Shown here piece after piece: positions 47,859 to 57,788 of a DNA stretch of 64,000 bases. The notes below the pieces were generated by a model. The model worked only from the letters and a program-made list of their open reading frames with translations, was not told the DNA's origin and did no database searches. The stretch is from Dechloromonas sp. HYN0024 (GTDB lineage: Bacteria; Pseudomonadota; Gammaproteobacteria; Burkholderiales; Rhodocyclaceae). The number at the start of each line of letters is the position of its first letter. The stretch's first letter is position 1. The position numbers were made by a program, and so were the translations under genes. Location: the NCBI RefSeq assembly GCF_003441615.1, contig NZ_CP031842.1:1444501-1508500 (forward strand), written 5' to 3'.

Positions 47859-49067
47859 TCAGGCCTTGGTGACGGCGGCGATGGCCTTGGCCACGTAGTC
47901 GAGGTTCTTGGTGTTCAGGGCGGCCAGACAGATACGGCCGGTGGACACGGCGTAGATGCCGAACTCTTCGCGCATGCGATCAACCTGGGCAACGCTCAGG
48001 CCGGTGTAGGAGAACATGCCGCGCTGCTGGGCGACGAAGGAGAAGTCCTGCGCCACGCCCTGTGCCTTGATGGCATCGACCAGACCAGTACGCATGGCAC
48101 GGATGCGGTCACGCATGCCGGCCAGTTCGGCTTCCCACATCTGACGCAGTTCGGCCGAGGCGAGGACGCCGGCGACCAGAGCGCCACCGTGGGTCGGCGG
48201 GTTGGAGTAGTTGGTGCGGATGACGCGCTTGAGTTGCGACATGACGCGGCCAGACTCCTCCTTGGCAGCGGTCACGATGGACAGCGCACCGACGCGCTCG
48301 CCGTACAGCGAGAAGTTCTTGGAGAACGAGCTGGAGGCGAAGAATTGCAGGCCGGAAGCCGAGAAGGCACGGACGGCGACGGCGTCAGCATCGATGCCAT
48401 CGGCAAAGCCCTGGTAGGCCATGTCGAGGAAGGGCACCAGGCCGCGTTCCTGGCAAATGGCAACGACTTCCCCCCACTGGGCGTCGCTCAGGTCGGCTCC
48501 GGTCGGGTTGTGGCAGCAGGCGTGCAGCAGGATGATCGAACCGGCGGGCAGGCTGTTCAGGCAGGCCTTCATGCCGGCAAAATTGACGCCACGGGTGGCA
48601 GCGTCGTAGTACGGGTAGGTTTCAACTTCGAAACCAGCCGACTCGAACAGGGCGCGATGGTTTTCCCAGGACGGGTCGCTGATGTAGACCTTGGCGGCCG
48701 GGTTGAGGCGCTTGAGGTAATCGGCACCGATTTTCAGGGCGCCGGTGCCGCCGAGAGCCTGGGCGGTGATGACCTGACCGTTGGCGATGAGGGCGGAGTC
48801 CTTGCCGAGCAGCAGGTTCTGCACGGCGGTGTTGTAGGCCGGGTTGCCTTCGATCGGCTGGTAGCCACGGGGCAGGGCGGCTTTAACGCGAGCATCCTCG
48901 GAGGCCTTGACGGCGGCCAGCAGGGGGATCTTGCCGTTGTCGTCGAAATAAACACCGACGCCGAGATTGACCTTGGTGGTGCGCGCATCGGCATTGAAAG
49001 CTTCGTTCAGACCGAGGATAGGATCGCGCGGGGCCATTTCCACCGCAGCGAAGATCGAAGAGGACAT
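47859..49067 (-). CDS. tyrB: Aromatic/aspartate aminotransferase (class I)
   Basis: This PLP transaminase of 402 aa begins MSSSIFAAVEMAPRDPILGL. The PLP lysine is in SSSFSKNFSLYGERVG, and PTHGGAL and YTGLSVAQV lie further on. The sequence type is that of proteobacterial TyrB/AspC; aromatic preference is inferred and not proven. The ATG at 49067 is preceded by GGAG; the open frame upstream is not homologous-looking. It is divergent from uvrB. Confidence 0.88.
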   Translation of the reverse strand: MSSSIFAAVEMAPRDPILGLNEAFNADARTTKVNLGVGVYFDDNGKIPLLAAVKASEDARVKAALPRGYQPIEGNPAYNTAVQNLLLGKDSALIANGQVITAQALGGTGALKIGADYLKRLNPAAKVYISDPSWENHRALFESAGFEVETYPYYDAATRGVNFAGMKACLNSLPAGSIILLHACCHNPTGADLSDAQWGEVVAICQERGLVPFLDMAYQGFADGIDADAVAVRAFSASGLQFFASSSFSKNFSLYGERVGALSIVTAAKEESGRVMSQLKRVIRTNYSNPPTHGGALVAGVLASAELRQMWEAELAGMRDRIRAMRTGLVDAIKAQGVAQDFSFVAQQRGMFSYTGLSVAQVDRMREEFGIYAVSTGRICLAALNTKNLDYVAKAIAAVTKA

Positions 49068-49142
49068 AGGAACTCCGTGAAATAATACAAACAATGTCCG
49101 CGCAGCGGATTTGCAGCGCGACGAAAACCATAGAATTTTAGC

Positions 49143-51212
49143 ATGAGCGAAACCAAGCACATCATTCCGGTTGTCTGCTTCGAGGGTAGCCCCTTTCGAT
49201 TGCACCAGCCCTTTCCACCGGCCGGCGATCAGCCCGAGGCGATTCGTCAACTGGTCGAGGGGCTGGGCGACGGCCTGTCCTTTCAGACCCTGCTCGGGGT
49301 CACCGGCTCGGGCAAGACCTACACGATGGCCAATGTCATCGCCCGCACCGGCCGCCCGGCTCTGGTTCTGGCACCCAACAAGACGCTGGCGGCGCAGTTG
49401 TATTCCGAGTTCAAGGAGTTCTTCCCGGAAAACGCTGTTGAATACTTTGTCTCTTATTACGACTACTACCAGCCGGAAGCCTACGTACCATCACGCGACC
49501 TGTTCATTGAAAAGGACAGTTCGATCAATGAACACATTGAGCAGATGCGGCTGTCGGCGACGAAAAGCCTGATCGAACGGCGCGACGTGGTGATCGTTGC
49601 CACCGTGTCGTGCATCTACGGTATCGGCGACCGCGACGAATACCACAACATGATCCTCACCATGCGCGTCGGTGACCGGCTCGACCAGCGTGCCATCGTC
49701 AAGCGCCTGACCGACATGCAGTACGAGCGCAACGACGTCGATTTTCACCGTGGCACCTTCCGCGTGCGCGGCGACGTGATCGACATTTTCCCGGCCGAAC
49801 ACGCGGAACACGCCATTCGCGTCTCGCTCTTCGACGACGAACTCGAAGCCTTGCAGTTTTTCGACCCGCTGACCGGCCACCTGCTGCACAAGGCGCTACG
49901 GTTCACCGTCTTCCCCGCCTCGCACTACGTCACGCCCCGCGCCACCGTGCTCCGCGCCATCGAGGCGATCAAGGATGAATTGCGCGAGCGCATCGACTTC
50001 TTCACGCGCAACAACAAGCTGGTCGAGGCCCAGCGTATCGAACAGCGCACCAAGTTCGACCTCGAAATGCTCGACCAGATCGGTTTCTGCAAGGGTATCG
50101 AGAATTATTCGCGGCATTTTTCCGGGCGCCAGGCGGGTGAATCACCGCCGACGCTGATCGACTACCTGCCGGCTGATGCCCTGATGTTCATCGACGAATC
50201 GCACGTCAGCATCGGGCAGGTCGGCGGCATGTACAAGGGTGACCGTTCGCGCAAGGAAAACCTCGTCGATTACGGCTTCCGCCTGCCTTCGGCTCTCGAT
50301 AACCGGCCCTTGCAGTTCAACGAATTCGAGGCGCACATGCGGCAGACTGTTTTCGTATCGGCGACTCCGGCCGATTACGAGAACCAGCATGCCGGCCAGG
50401 TGGTCGAGCAGGTGGCGCGGCCGACCGGCTTGATTGATCCTGAGGTTATCGTGCGCCCAGCCTCGACCCAGGTCGATGATCTGCTCGAAGAAATCGGCAA
50501 GCGTGTGGTGGTCGGCGAACGGGTTCTGGTGACGACCCTGACCAAGCGGATGTCAGAAGACCTGACGGATTTTCTCGCCGACAACGGGATCAAGGTCCGT
50601 TACCTGCACTCGGACATCGATACGGTCGAGCGGGTCGAAATCATCCGCGACCTCCGTCTCGGCGAGTTCGATGTGCTGGTCGGCATCAATCTCCTGCGCG
50701 AAGGCCTCGATATACCGGAAGTCTCGCTGGTCGCCATTCTCGATGCCGACAAGGAAGGCTTTTTGCGTTCCGAACGATCATTAATTCAGACAATTGGCCG
50801 GGCCGCACGTCATATTCATGGCACAGCGATCCTTTACGCTGATACGATTACACGATCCATGCAGCAGGCGATTGCCGAAACAGGGCGGCGCCGGGAAAAG
50901 CAGATTGCCTTCAATCGTGAGCACGGCATTACACCGCGCGGGGTGTCCAAGAAAATCAAGGACATCATTGACGGGGTATATAACGCAGAATCGGCGCAGA
51001 CCGAACAGAAGGCCGCCCAGCAGTTGGCAATCTACGAGGCCATGGATGAAAAGACAGTGGCCAGGGAAATCAAGCGTCTCGAAAAATCGATGCTGGAGTG
51101 CGCAAGAAACCTGGAATTCGAAAAAGCGGCGGCAGCCCGCGACGAACTGTTCCGGCTGAGGGAGCGGGTGTTCGGCGTGGCGCGACACGACCCTGATGGA
51201 GAGACAAAATGA
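49143..51212 (+). CDS. uvrB: Excinuclease ABC subunit B
   Basis: The 689-aa UvrB has Walker [16 protein letters not shown] and the beta-hairpin [12 protein letters not shown]. It also has helicase motifs FIDESH and ATPADYE, and the C-terminal UVR motif [14 protein letters not shown] that binds UvrC. It verifies damage in nucleotide excision repair, working with mfd in this window. Its stop overlaps the phosphatase gene by 4 bp. Confidence 0.97.
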   Translation: MSETKHIIPVVCFEGSPFRLHQPFPPAGDQPEAIRQLVEGLGDGLSFQTLLGVTGSGKTYTMANVIARTGRPALVLAPNKTLAAQLYSEFKEFFPENAVEYFVSYYDYYQPEAYVPSRDLFIEKDSSINEHIEQMRLSATKSLIERRDVVIVATVSCIYGIGDRDEYHNMILTMRVGDRLDQRAIVKRLTDMQYERNDVDFHRGTFRVRGDVIDIFPAEHAEHAIRVSLFDDELEALQFFDPLTGHLLHKALRFTVFPASHYVTPRATVLRAIEAIKDELRERIDFFTRNNKLVEAQRIEQRTKFDLEMLDQIGFCKGIENYSRHFSGRQAGESPPTLIDYLPADALMFIDESHVSIGQVGGMYKGDRSRKENLVDYGFRLPSALDNRPLQFNEFEAHMRQTVFVSATPADYENQHAGQVVEQVARPTGLIDPEVIVRPASTQVDDLLEEIGKRVVVGERVLVTTLTKRMSEDLTDFLADNGIKVRYLHSDIDTVERVEIIRDLRLGEFDVLVGINLLREGLDIPEVSLVAILDADKEGFLRSERSLIQTIGRAARHIHGTAILYADTITRSMQQAIAETGRRREKQIAFNREHGITPRGVSKKIKDIIDGVYNAESAQTEQKAAQQLAIYEAMDEKTVAREIKRLEKSMLECARNLEFEKAAAARDELFRLRERVFGVARHDPDGETK

Positions 51213-51691
51213 GCTATCGCGTGCTACTTGTCTGCATGGGCAATATCTGCAGATCACCGACAGCGGAAGGCGTTTTTCGTTATTTCATAAAAATCAATAA
51301 TTTGGGGAGTAATGTTGAAGTAGATTCTGCGGGAACGCACGGTTATCACGTCGGTGAGGCGCCCGATTCCCGGACGCAACGTGCTGCCGCCGCACGTGGC
51401 TATAACCTGTCACAGCTAAGGGCACGTAAGGTAGCTCGCCAGGATCTCGATTATTTCGATCTGATTCTGGCCATGGACAAGAGCAACCTCGACAACCTGT
51501 TGCGCATGGCGACGCCCGAGCAGCAAAAGCGAATCGGACTTTTCATGGACTACTCGCACAACTTCGACGACGATGAAGTGCCTGATCCCTACTACGGCCT
51601 CGGCCACGGCTTTGATCTTGTTCTCGATATGGTCGAGGATGCATCGCTGGGGCTGGTCGAAGAAATCAAGAAGAAACTCGGCAGCGCCTGA
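51209..51691 (+). CDS. Low-molecular-weight protein tyrosine phosphatase
   Basis: The 160-aa enzyme has the P-loop [14 protein letters not shown], nucleophile C9 and R15. The general acid Asp is in VPDPYYG near residue 130. It is translationally coupled to uvrB. Its substrate is unknown; outside capsule loci these enzymes can act on phospho-Arg or phospho-Tyr proteins. Confidence 0.93.
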   Translation: MSYRVLLVCMGNICRSPTAEGVFRYFIKINNLGSNVEVDSAGTHGYHVGEAPDSRTQRAAAARGYNLSQLRARKVARQDLDYFDLILAMDKSNLDNLLRMATPEQQKRIGLFMDYSHNFDDDEVPDPYYGLGHGFDLVLDMVEDASLGLVEEIKKKLGSA

Positions 51692-51702
51692 AGCGCAGCC
51701 GC

Positions 51703-51735
51703 AAAAAGAAGGGGCTCCCGTGGGAGCCCCTTTTT
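51703..51735. terminator. Bidirectional terminator between the phosphatase gene and rne
   Basis: GGGGCTCCC (51711-51719) pairs with GGGAGCCCC (51722-51730). It is flanked by AAAAAGAA and TTTTT, which serve transcripts from both sides. Confidence 0.93.
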
Positions 51736-51756
51736 CATGACGGCATGGCCGTCAAT

Positions 51757-54438
51757 TTACTTGCCGGTTTCAACCATCATCAGCGGCTCACCATCGGTGA
51801 CCACAGCCTTCGGCTTACGCGGACGACCCAATTTCACCGGAGGCTCGGCAGGTGCGACGGCGATGCTGGCGGCGCTGGTCTGAACCAGAACCAGACCGCT
51901 TTCGGCCAGAGCGGATGCGATGTCGACCGGTTCCGGAGCAGCTACCGGTTCAACCACGGGGGTTGCGATGACCGGAGTGCTGACGGTAACGGTTTCAACA
52001 TGCGCCGGTTCAACCGGGGCGGGCTCGACTGGTGCAACATCGACCGGGGCAGCTTCGATCACTATGACCGGTGCGACGGCCACCGGCTCTGCGATGATCG
52101 GCGCAACGTCAGCGACCGGTGCGACGGGTGCGACTGACTCAACAACGGCCACCGCCAGGGGGGCCGGTTCCGGGGCCGGAATAACCACCACAACCGGTTC
52201 CTGGCTGACCGCTTCGGTCATCGCCTGAACCGGTGCAGCGACGGTCTCGGCAGAGTCGACGACCGGCGTGGCCGTCTCAGTTTCGTTGCGACGTTCGCCA
52301 CGACCGCGACCACCACGACGACCGCGACGGCGGTTGCCCTGTTCTTCGCTGCCAGCAGCATCCGGCGAGCCATTGCCGGCCAGCGGAGCAACGTTGGCCG
52401 AGGCGTCGGCGGAAGCAGCTTGTTGATTCAGCTTGCTTTCGTTGGATTCGGCTTGCGGGCGCTCGCCACGTCCCTTGCGTTCGCCACGCGGACGGCGTTC
52501 CTGACGTTCGCCATGGCCAGCGGCAGCAGCGTCATCCGCCGGTGCTTTTTCGACATTGCGTTCGTTGCGGTTGCCGCGGTCCTTGTTGTTGCGTTCGCCA
52601 CGCTCTTCATCGCGCTTGTTGCCGTTACGGCCACCGCGACGTCCATCGCGATCGCGGCGGTTGTCACCACGACCTTCGCGCGGCTTTTTGGCCGGCTCGG
52701 GAGCGACCACCGGTTCGACCGGCTTGGCCGGAGAACGGAACCAGGAGAAGATTTTCGAGAAGAGACCGGCTTCCGGCTGAACCGGTGCAGCCACCGGGGC
52801 TTCGGCCTTTTCTGGCAGGATGGGGGCCGGCTGATCGGGGGAGATGCCCTTGATGGCAGCTTCCTGGCGCGGCTTGGCGGCTTCCTGCTGGGTGGCCTGC
52901 TTGATGGCTTCCTCAATCGGCATGTCGACCATGCGGTAGGAAGGTTCGCGCAGATCATCCTGGTTCAGGTCATCGTGGCGCAGGCGGGTGATGGTGTGGG
53001 CCGGCGTTTCGAGATGAATGTTCGGAATGAGCAGGATGGTGACCTTGTGGCGCAACTCGATGGCCTGGATGTCCGGGCGCTTTTCGTTGAGCAGGAAGGT
53101 GGCAACATCGACCGGGACCTGGACATGCACGGCACCGGTGTTTTCCTTCATCGACTCCTCTTCGAGGATGCGCAGGATATGCAGGGCAGCCGATTCAGTC
53201 GACCGGATGTGGCCGGTACCGGTACAGCGCGGGCAGGGGATGTAGCTGGTTTCGGCAAGGGCCGGACGCAGGCGCTGACGCGACAGCTCCATCAGGCCGA
53301 AGCGGCTGATCTTGCCCATCTGGACACGGGCACGGTCGAAGCGCAGGCCGTCGCGCAGACGGTTTTCAACGTCGCGCTGGTTCTTCTGGCTTTCCATGTC
53401 GATGAAGTCGATGACGATCAGGCCGCCAAGGTCGCGCAGGCGCAACTGGCGGGCCAGTTCGTCGGCCGCTTCCTGGTTGGTCTTGAGCGCCGTTTCCTCG
53501 ATGTCGGAACCCTTGGTCGAACGCCCCGAGTTCACATCGACGGCAACCAGGGCCTCGGTGTGGTCAATGACGATGGCGCCGCCGGAAGGCAGGTTAACCT
53601 GACGGGCGAAGGCGGTTTCGATCTGGTGTTCGATCTGGAAGCGAGAGAAGAGCGGCACGTCGTCGCGGTAGCGTTTGACGCGATTGACGTTGCCCGGCAT
53701 GACCGTGCCCATGAAGGCGCGGGCCTGCTCGTAGACTTCGTCGGTATCGATGAGGATTTCACCGATGTCGGGCTGGAAGTAGTCGCGGATGGCGCGAATG
53801 ACCAGGCTGCCTTCGAGGTAGATCAGGAAGGCGCCGCTTTGCTGCTGGGCGGCGCCGTCGATGGCGGTCCACAGTTGCAGCAGGTAGTTCAAGTCCCACT
53901 GCAGCTCTTCAGCCTGACGGCCAATGGCGGCGGTGCGGGCGATCAGGCTCATGCCGTTGGGCACTTCGAGCTGATCCATGACATCGCGCAGTTCAGCGCG
54001 CTCGTCGCCGTCAACGCGGCGGGAAACACCACCGCCACGCGGATTGTTCGGCATCAGGACGAGGTAGCGGCCGGCCAGGGAAACGTAGGTGGTGAGGGCG
54101 GCGCCCTTGTTGCCCCGTTCGTCCTTGTCGACCTGGACGATCAGTTCCTGACCTTCCTTGAGGGCGTCCTGGATGCGGGCGCGGCCTACTTCGGTGCCTG
54201 GCTGGAAGAAAGCGCGGGAGACTTCCTTGAACGGCAGGAATCCGTGACGGTCAGCACCGTAGTCGACGAAGCAGGCTTCGAGTGACGGTTCGATGCGGGT
54301 GATGACACCCTTGTAGATGTTGCTTTTGCGTTGTTCCTTGGCGGCGGACTCAATGTCGAGGTCAATCAGTTTCTGACCATCGACAATGGCGACACGGAGT
54401 TCTTCCGCCTGTGTCGCATTGAATAGCATGCGTTTCAT
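51757..54438 (-). CDS. rne: Ribonuclease E
   Basis: This 893-aa endonuclease is the core of the RNA degradosome. The S1 domain lies at about 35-120. Catalytic acids are in ALVAVDVNSG near 300 and LIVIDFIDM near 341. The zinc-link cysteines are in CPRCTG near 401. The second half is a disordered scaffold with an Arg-rich RNA-binding block (KPREGRGDNRRDRDG) and a long Ala/Pro/Val tail with PAPVEP-like repeats. I chose MKRMLFNATQAEELR at 54438; the longer frame to 54474 is not family-like. Confidence 0.96.
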   Translation of the reverse strand: MKRMLFNATQAEELRVAIVDGQKLIDLDIESAAKEQRKSNIYKGVITRIEPSLEACFVDYGADRHGFLPFKEVSRAFFQPGTEVGRARIQDALKEGQELIVQVDKDERGNKGAALTTYVSLAGRYLVLMPNNPRGGGVSRRVDGDERAELRDVMDQLEVPNGMSLIARTAAIGRQAEELQWDLNYLLQLWTAIDGAAQQQSGAFLIYLEGSLVIRAIRDYFQPDIGEILIDTDEVYEQARAFMGTVMPGNVNRVKRYRDDVPLFSRFQIEHQIETAFARQVNLPSGGAIVIDHTEALVAVDVNSGRSTKGSDIEETALKTNQEAADELARQLRLRDLGGLIVIDFIDMESQKNQRDVENRLRDGLRFDRARVQMGKISRFGLMELSRQRLRPALAETSYIPCPRCTGTGHIRSTESAALHILRILEEESMKENTGAVHVQVPVDVATFLLNEKRPDIQAIELRHKVTILLIPNIHLETPAHTITRLRHDDLNQDDLREPSYRMVDMPIEEAIKQATQQEAAKPRQEAAIKGISPDQPAPILPEKAEAPVAAPVQPEAGLFSKIFSWFRSPAKPVEPVVAPEPAKKPREGRGDNRRDRDGRRGGRNGNKRDEERGERNNKDRGNRNERNVEKAPADDAAAAGHGERQERRPRGERKGRGERPQAESNESKLNQQAASADASANVAPLAGNGSPDAAGSEEQGNRRRGRRGGRGRGERRNETETATPVVDSAETVAAPVQAMTEAVSQEPVVVVIPAPEPAPLAVAVVESVAPVAPVADVAPIIAEPVAVAPVIVIEAAPVDVAPVEPAPVEPAHVETVTVSTPVIATPVVEPVAAPEPVDIASALAESGLVLVQTSAASIAVAPAEPPVKLGRPRKPKAVVTDGEPLMMVETGK

Positions 54439-54841
54439 TGTTTTCGGGCTCCAGCGCACAGCGGCACGCTGCAACGAAACGCCCGGGCAGGCAGCGACAG
54501 GTTCAGTTATCGGGTTGCGTCATGAGAGATGGTGGGCAAAGGCGATGGTGAATGTGCTGATCAACAAACGGTCGCGTGCTTTTTATTGAAATGCGCGACC
54601 TGAAAATTCCTGCAACGGGCAATCCGTGCGTGCTTACAGTGGGCTTATCCATTAACATCACTACTTTTGGTGAGTGAACTTAACCAGTCGTTTTACGTTG
54701 GTCTGGCCTGGGCAGTTGGCACAGGTGAGACTTCCGAGCCTGCCGCCTGGCGGTCGCGCTGTTAGCGCGAGGGCATGAACGGTCTGACGGTTCGGCATCT
54801 CTTGCAAACCGAGACGTAGAACGCAGGCAGTATATTAGAAA
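54439..54841. promoter_or_regulatory. Structured intergenic region: rne 5' UTR and rluC promoter
   Basis: There is no gene in this 403-bp divergent region. It has a perfect 7-bp hairpin, TCGCGCT/AGCGCGA with 3-nt loop (54754-54770), and smaller repeats at 54741-54752 and 54779-54795. A long structured rne leader is expected, since RNase E autoregulates by cleaving its own 5' UTR in E. coli. Near rluC the sequence TATATT (54831-54836) ends 5 nt before its ATG. Confidence 0.5.
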
Positions 54842-55846
54842 ATGACCGGCCCAGGTAACAATTCAGTCAGCCATTTGATCATTGGCGAAGAAGAAGCAGG
54901 ACAGCGCCTCGACAACTTTTTGATCAGGCACTGCAAGGGCGTCCCGAAGAGCCATGTCTACCGGATTCTGCGCTGCGGCGAAGTACGGGTGAATAGCGGT
55001 CGGGTCGACGCAACCTACCGTCTGTGCAATGGCGACAAGGTCAGAATTCCACCCATCCGGATTGCCGAGCGGCCTCAGAATGAGGTGGATGAAGCGGCCA
55101 AGACGCGGGTCGATCTGCCGATCATCTACGAAGACGAGGCCATGCTGGTTATCGACAAGCCGGAAGGCATCGCTGTCCATGGTGGCAGTGGGGTCAGTTT
55201 CGGTGTTATCGAAGCCTTGCGTCGGCAACGGCCACAGGCCAAGTTTCTCGAACTGGCCCACCGGCTGGACCGGGAAACCTCCGGGGTGCTGCTGGTCGGC
55301 AAGAAGCGGCTGGCGCTCACCGCGCTGCACGACATGTTCCGCGAGCACGGGGCAGGCGCCGACAAGCGTTATCTGGTGCTGGTCAAGGGGCGCTGGATGA
55401 ACAATACTCAGCACGTCAAATTGCCCCTGCACAAATATCTGACAGAGGGCGGCGAGCGGCGGGTTTCGGTCAATCCCGAAGGCAAGGCGGCGCATACCAT
55501 CTTCCGCCTGCTGGCCCGCTGGCCGGACATGAGCCTGCTTGAAGCGCAACTGAAAACCGGGCGCACCCATCAGATTCGCGTGCATCTGGCGCATCTCGGC
55601 TTTCCCATTCTGGGCGACGAAAAATATGGTGATTTCGTCCTCAACAAGAATCTCAAGCGCGACGGCCTTAAACGCATGGCCCTGCATGCCTGGCGAATGG
55701 TTTTTCGCCATCCGCTGACGGGGGCACCGCTGGAATGTATCGCGCCGTTACCGGACAGTTTTGGCGGCTATATTGCGGCGGTCGATGTCAGAACTGACCG
55801 TCAATTTACGGCCGACAATCTCGAAGAAATACTGAGCGATCAATGA
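54842..55846 (+). CDS. rluC: 23S rRNA pseudouridine synthase RluC
   Basis: The 334-aa protein has an S4 domain (GQRLDNFLIRHCKGVPKSHVYR) and an RluA-type catalytic domain with the Asp in HRLDRETSGVLLV near residue 143. KTGRTHQIRVHLAHLG follows. It modifies U955, U2504 and U2580 (E. coli numbering) of 23S rRNA. There is no Shine-Dalgarno sequence before the ATG, and a -10-like TATATT is very close, so a leaderless message is possible. Overlap with the HAD gene is 4 bp. Confidence 0.94.
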   Translation: MTGPGNNSVSHLIIGEEEAGQRLDNFLIRHCKGVPKSHVYRILRCGEVRVNSGRVDATYRLCNGDKVRIPPIRIAERPQNEVDEAAKTRVDLPIIYEDEAMLVIDKPEGIAVHGGSGVSFGVIEALRRQRPQAKFLELAHRLDRETSGVLLVGKKRLALTALHDMFREHGAGADKRYLVLVKGRWMNNTQHVKLPLHKYLTEGGERRVSVNPEGKAAHTIFRLLARWPDMSLLEAQLKTGRTHQIRVHLAHLGFPILGDEKYGDFVLNKNLKRDGLKRMALHAWRMVFRHPLTGAPLECIAPLPDSFGGYIAAVDVRTDRQFTADNLEEILSDQ

Positions 55847-56493
55847 AATACGAACTGGTAGTCTTTGACTGGGATGGCACGCTGCTCGACTCGGCCGGTG
55901 CCATCGTTCATGCCATTCAGGCCTCGGCCCGGGATCTCGGGTTGGCCGTCCCGGATGACGCCCGGGCCCGGCACGTCATTGGGCTCGGACTGGCCGATGC
56001 CTTGCGCCATGCCGTGCCAGATCTGCCGGCCGACGGGACGGCAGCGATGGTTGAGCGTTATCGTTTTCACTATCTCTCCGGGGACCATGGTCTGACCCTG
56101 TTCAAAGGTGTTCCGGAAATGCTCCAGCGCCTGCAGGCGGCCGGACACATCCTGACGGTGGCTACCGGCAAGAGTCGCCTAGGGCTTGAGCGGGCCTTCG
56201 ATCACTCGGGGTTGCGTCCCCTTTTTCAGGCTTCGCGCTGTGCCGATGAATGCCATTCCAAGCCGCATCCGCAAATGCTCGAAGAGTTGATGGCGGAGTT
56301 TGGTATCGCTGCCGAGTCGACCATCATGATCGGTGACACCTCGCATGATCTGCTGATGGCAAGCAACGCCGGTGTCGACAGCCTGGCGGTGACCTACGGT
56401 GCCCATCCCCACAACCACCTGCTGGAACACAAGCCGGTGGCCTGCCTGCATACTGTTCAGGAACTCGACAGGTGGCTGCAGGACTTCGCCTGA
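55843..56493 (+). CDS. HAD-superfamily phosphatase (phosphoglycolate-phosphatase-like)
   Basis: The 216-aa HAD enzyme has motif I VFDWDGTLLDSAGA, motif II TVATGKS, and motif III/IV IMIGDTSHDLLMA. It resembles Gph and the phosphatases that follow rluC in many proteobacteria. The substrate is unknown. It overlaps rluC by 4 bp and the Rieske gene by 22 bp. Confidence 0.9.
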   Translation: MKYELVVFDWDGTLLDSAGAIVHAIQASARDLGLAVPDDARARHVIGLGLADALRHAVPDLPADGTAAMVERYRFHYLSGDHGLTLFKGVPEMLQRLQAAGHILTVATGKSRLGLERAFDHSGLRPLFQASRCADECHSKPHPQMLEELMAEFGIAAESTIMIGDTSHDLLMASNAGVDSLAVTYGAHPHNHLLEHKPVACLHTVQELDRWLQDFA

Positions 56494-56822
56494 TTTGTGC
56501 CAGCCAGGACGTGGTCGAGGCCGGCGCGGGCTTTCGCTTTACGGTCAAACGTTACGACCAGGAGGTTCCGGCTTTCGTCATTCGCTTTCGTGGGCAAGTT
56601 CATGGCTATTACAACGAATGCGGCCACGTTCCGGCCCAACTCGACTGGCTGCCCGGCGAATTCTTCGATCATTCCAAGCTATACTTGATCTGCTCGGTTC
56701 ATGGCGCACTTTATGCTCCGGAGTCGGGTAGATGTCTCGGTGGACGTTGTCAGGGGAAAGGTTTGAAGCCCCTGAAAATGCACGAGATCGACGGACAGAT
56801 TTTTTTTACACCAAGAAAATAA
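56472..56822 (+). CDS. Small Rieske 2Fe-2S protein
   Basis: The 116-aa protein contains one Rieske domain with the two ligand pairs C-x-H in NECGHVP and C-x2-H in ICSVHGALY. The fold and length resemble the Rieske ferredoxins of dioxygenase systems, but no oxygenase is nearby. The GTG start at 56472 lies inside the HAD gene. The gene lies 2 bp before sppA, giving rluC-HAD-Rieske-sppA as one transcript. Confidence 0.85.
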   Translation: MAAGLRLICASQDVVEAGAGFRFTVKRYDQEVPAFVIRFRGQVHGYYNECGHVPAQLDWLPGEFFDHSKLYLICSVHGALYAPESGRCLGGRCQGKGLKPLKMHEIDGQIFFTPRK

Positions 56823-56824
56823 AC

Positions 56825-57787
56825 ATGGATAGCCCCCAACCGCCCAACAACGATTCCGCCTGGGAGCGGAAAACCCTGGAAAAACTGGTGTTTGCCGCTC
56901 TTGACGAGCAGCGCTCCCGTCGCCGCTGGGGCATCGCCTTCAAGACCCTCGGTTTTGTGTATCTGCTGGCGGTGCTTATTGCTGTCGTCGATTGGGGTAC
57001 CGGTGCCGAGCACCAGGAGCGCCACACGGCGCTGGTCAGCCTGCATGGGGTGATCGAGGCAAAGGGCGAGAGCAATGCCGAGAATGTCGTTGCCGCGCTG
57101 AACAGTGCCTTCGAGGAAAAGAACGTCGCCGGTATCATCCTGCGCATCAATAGTCCGGGCGGCAGCCCGGTACAGGCCGGGATCATCAACGACGAAATTC
57201 GCCGTCTGCGCGGCAAGCACCCGGACAAACTGCTCTATGTCGTGGTTGAGGACATGTGTGCTTCCGGCGGCTATTACGTGGCTGCTGCTGCGGACATGAT
57301 CTACGTAAACAAGGCCAGCATTGTCGGCTCGATCGGCGTGCTGATGGACGGCTTTGGCTTTACCGGCACGATGGATAAGGCCGGTGTCGAGCGCCGCCTG
57401 CTGACGGCTGGCGAAAACAAGGGCTTCCTTGACCCGTTCTCGCCCCAGGCGCCGCAGCACAAGGCGCATGCCCAGACCTTGCTTAACGATATTCACCAGC
57501 AATTCATTGATGTCGTGAAGACCGGGCGCGGCAAACGCCTCAAGGAAACGCCGGAAATGTTCTCCGGCCTGATGTGGACCGGGGCCCAGAGCATCCAGTT
57601 GGGTCTGGCCGACGATTTTGGTAGCGTCGATTCAGTAGCACGCGATGTGATCAAGGCTGATAAGGTCCTTGATTATTCGGTCAAGGACAATATCGCCGAA
57701 CGGTTTGCCAAGCGCCTCGGGGCCAGTACCTCGGCTGGATTCTGGAAGGGTTTTTCGGAAAGCGCGGCTGGCGTCAGTCTGCGTTAG
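56825..57787 (+). CDS. sppA: Signal peptide peptidase SppA (S49 serine protease)
   Basis: The 320-aa membrane protease has an N-terminal cytoplasmic stretch, one helix near residues 42-58, and an S49 catalytic domain. The serine is S147 in DMCASGGYYVA and the lysine is K199 in AGENKGF. The same 52-residue spacing is known from B. subtilis SppA. It degrades leftover signal peptides in the membrane. It converges with the RsmI-like gene, one base between stop codons and no terminator. Confidence 0.93.
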   Translation: MDSPQPPNNDSAWERKTLEKLVFAALDEQRSRRRWGIAFKTLGFVYLLAVLIAVVDWGTGAEHQERHTALVSLHGVIEAKGESNAENVVAALNSAFEEKNVAGIILRINSPGGSPVQAGIINDEIRRLRGKHPDKLLYVVVEDMCASGGYYVAAAADMIYVNKASIVGSIGVLMDGFGFTGTMDKAGVERRLLTAGENKGFLDPFSPQAPQHKAHAQTLLNDIHQQFIDVVKTGRGKRLKETPEMFSGLMWTGAQSIQLGLADDFGSVDSVARDVIKADKVLDYSVKDNIAERFAKRLGASTSAGFWKGFSESAAGVSLR

Positions 57788-57788
57788 C

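Noticed and set aside
51880..52250. Regular short repeats that could suggest a CRISPR or satellite array
   Set aside because: They are degenerate codon-level repeats coding for the Pro/Val/Ala tail of RNase E, with no constant repeat and spacer lengths.
52420..54285. A long open frame antisense to rne
   Set aside because: The sense strand encodes unmistakable RNase E motifs, and the antisense product is low-complexity.
54386..54589. 67-codon frame in the rne-rluC gap
   Set aside because: It overlaps the rne start antisense, lacks a ribosome site and has no protein-like pattern.
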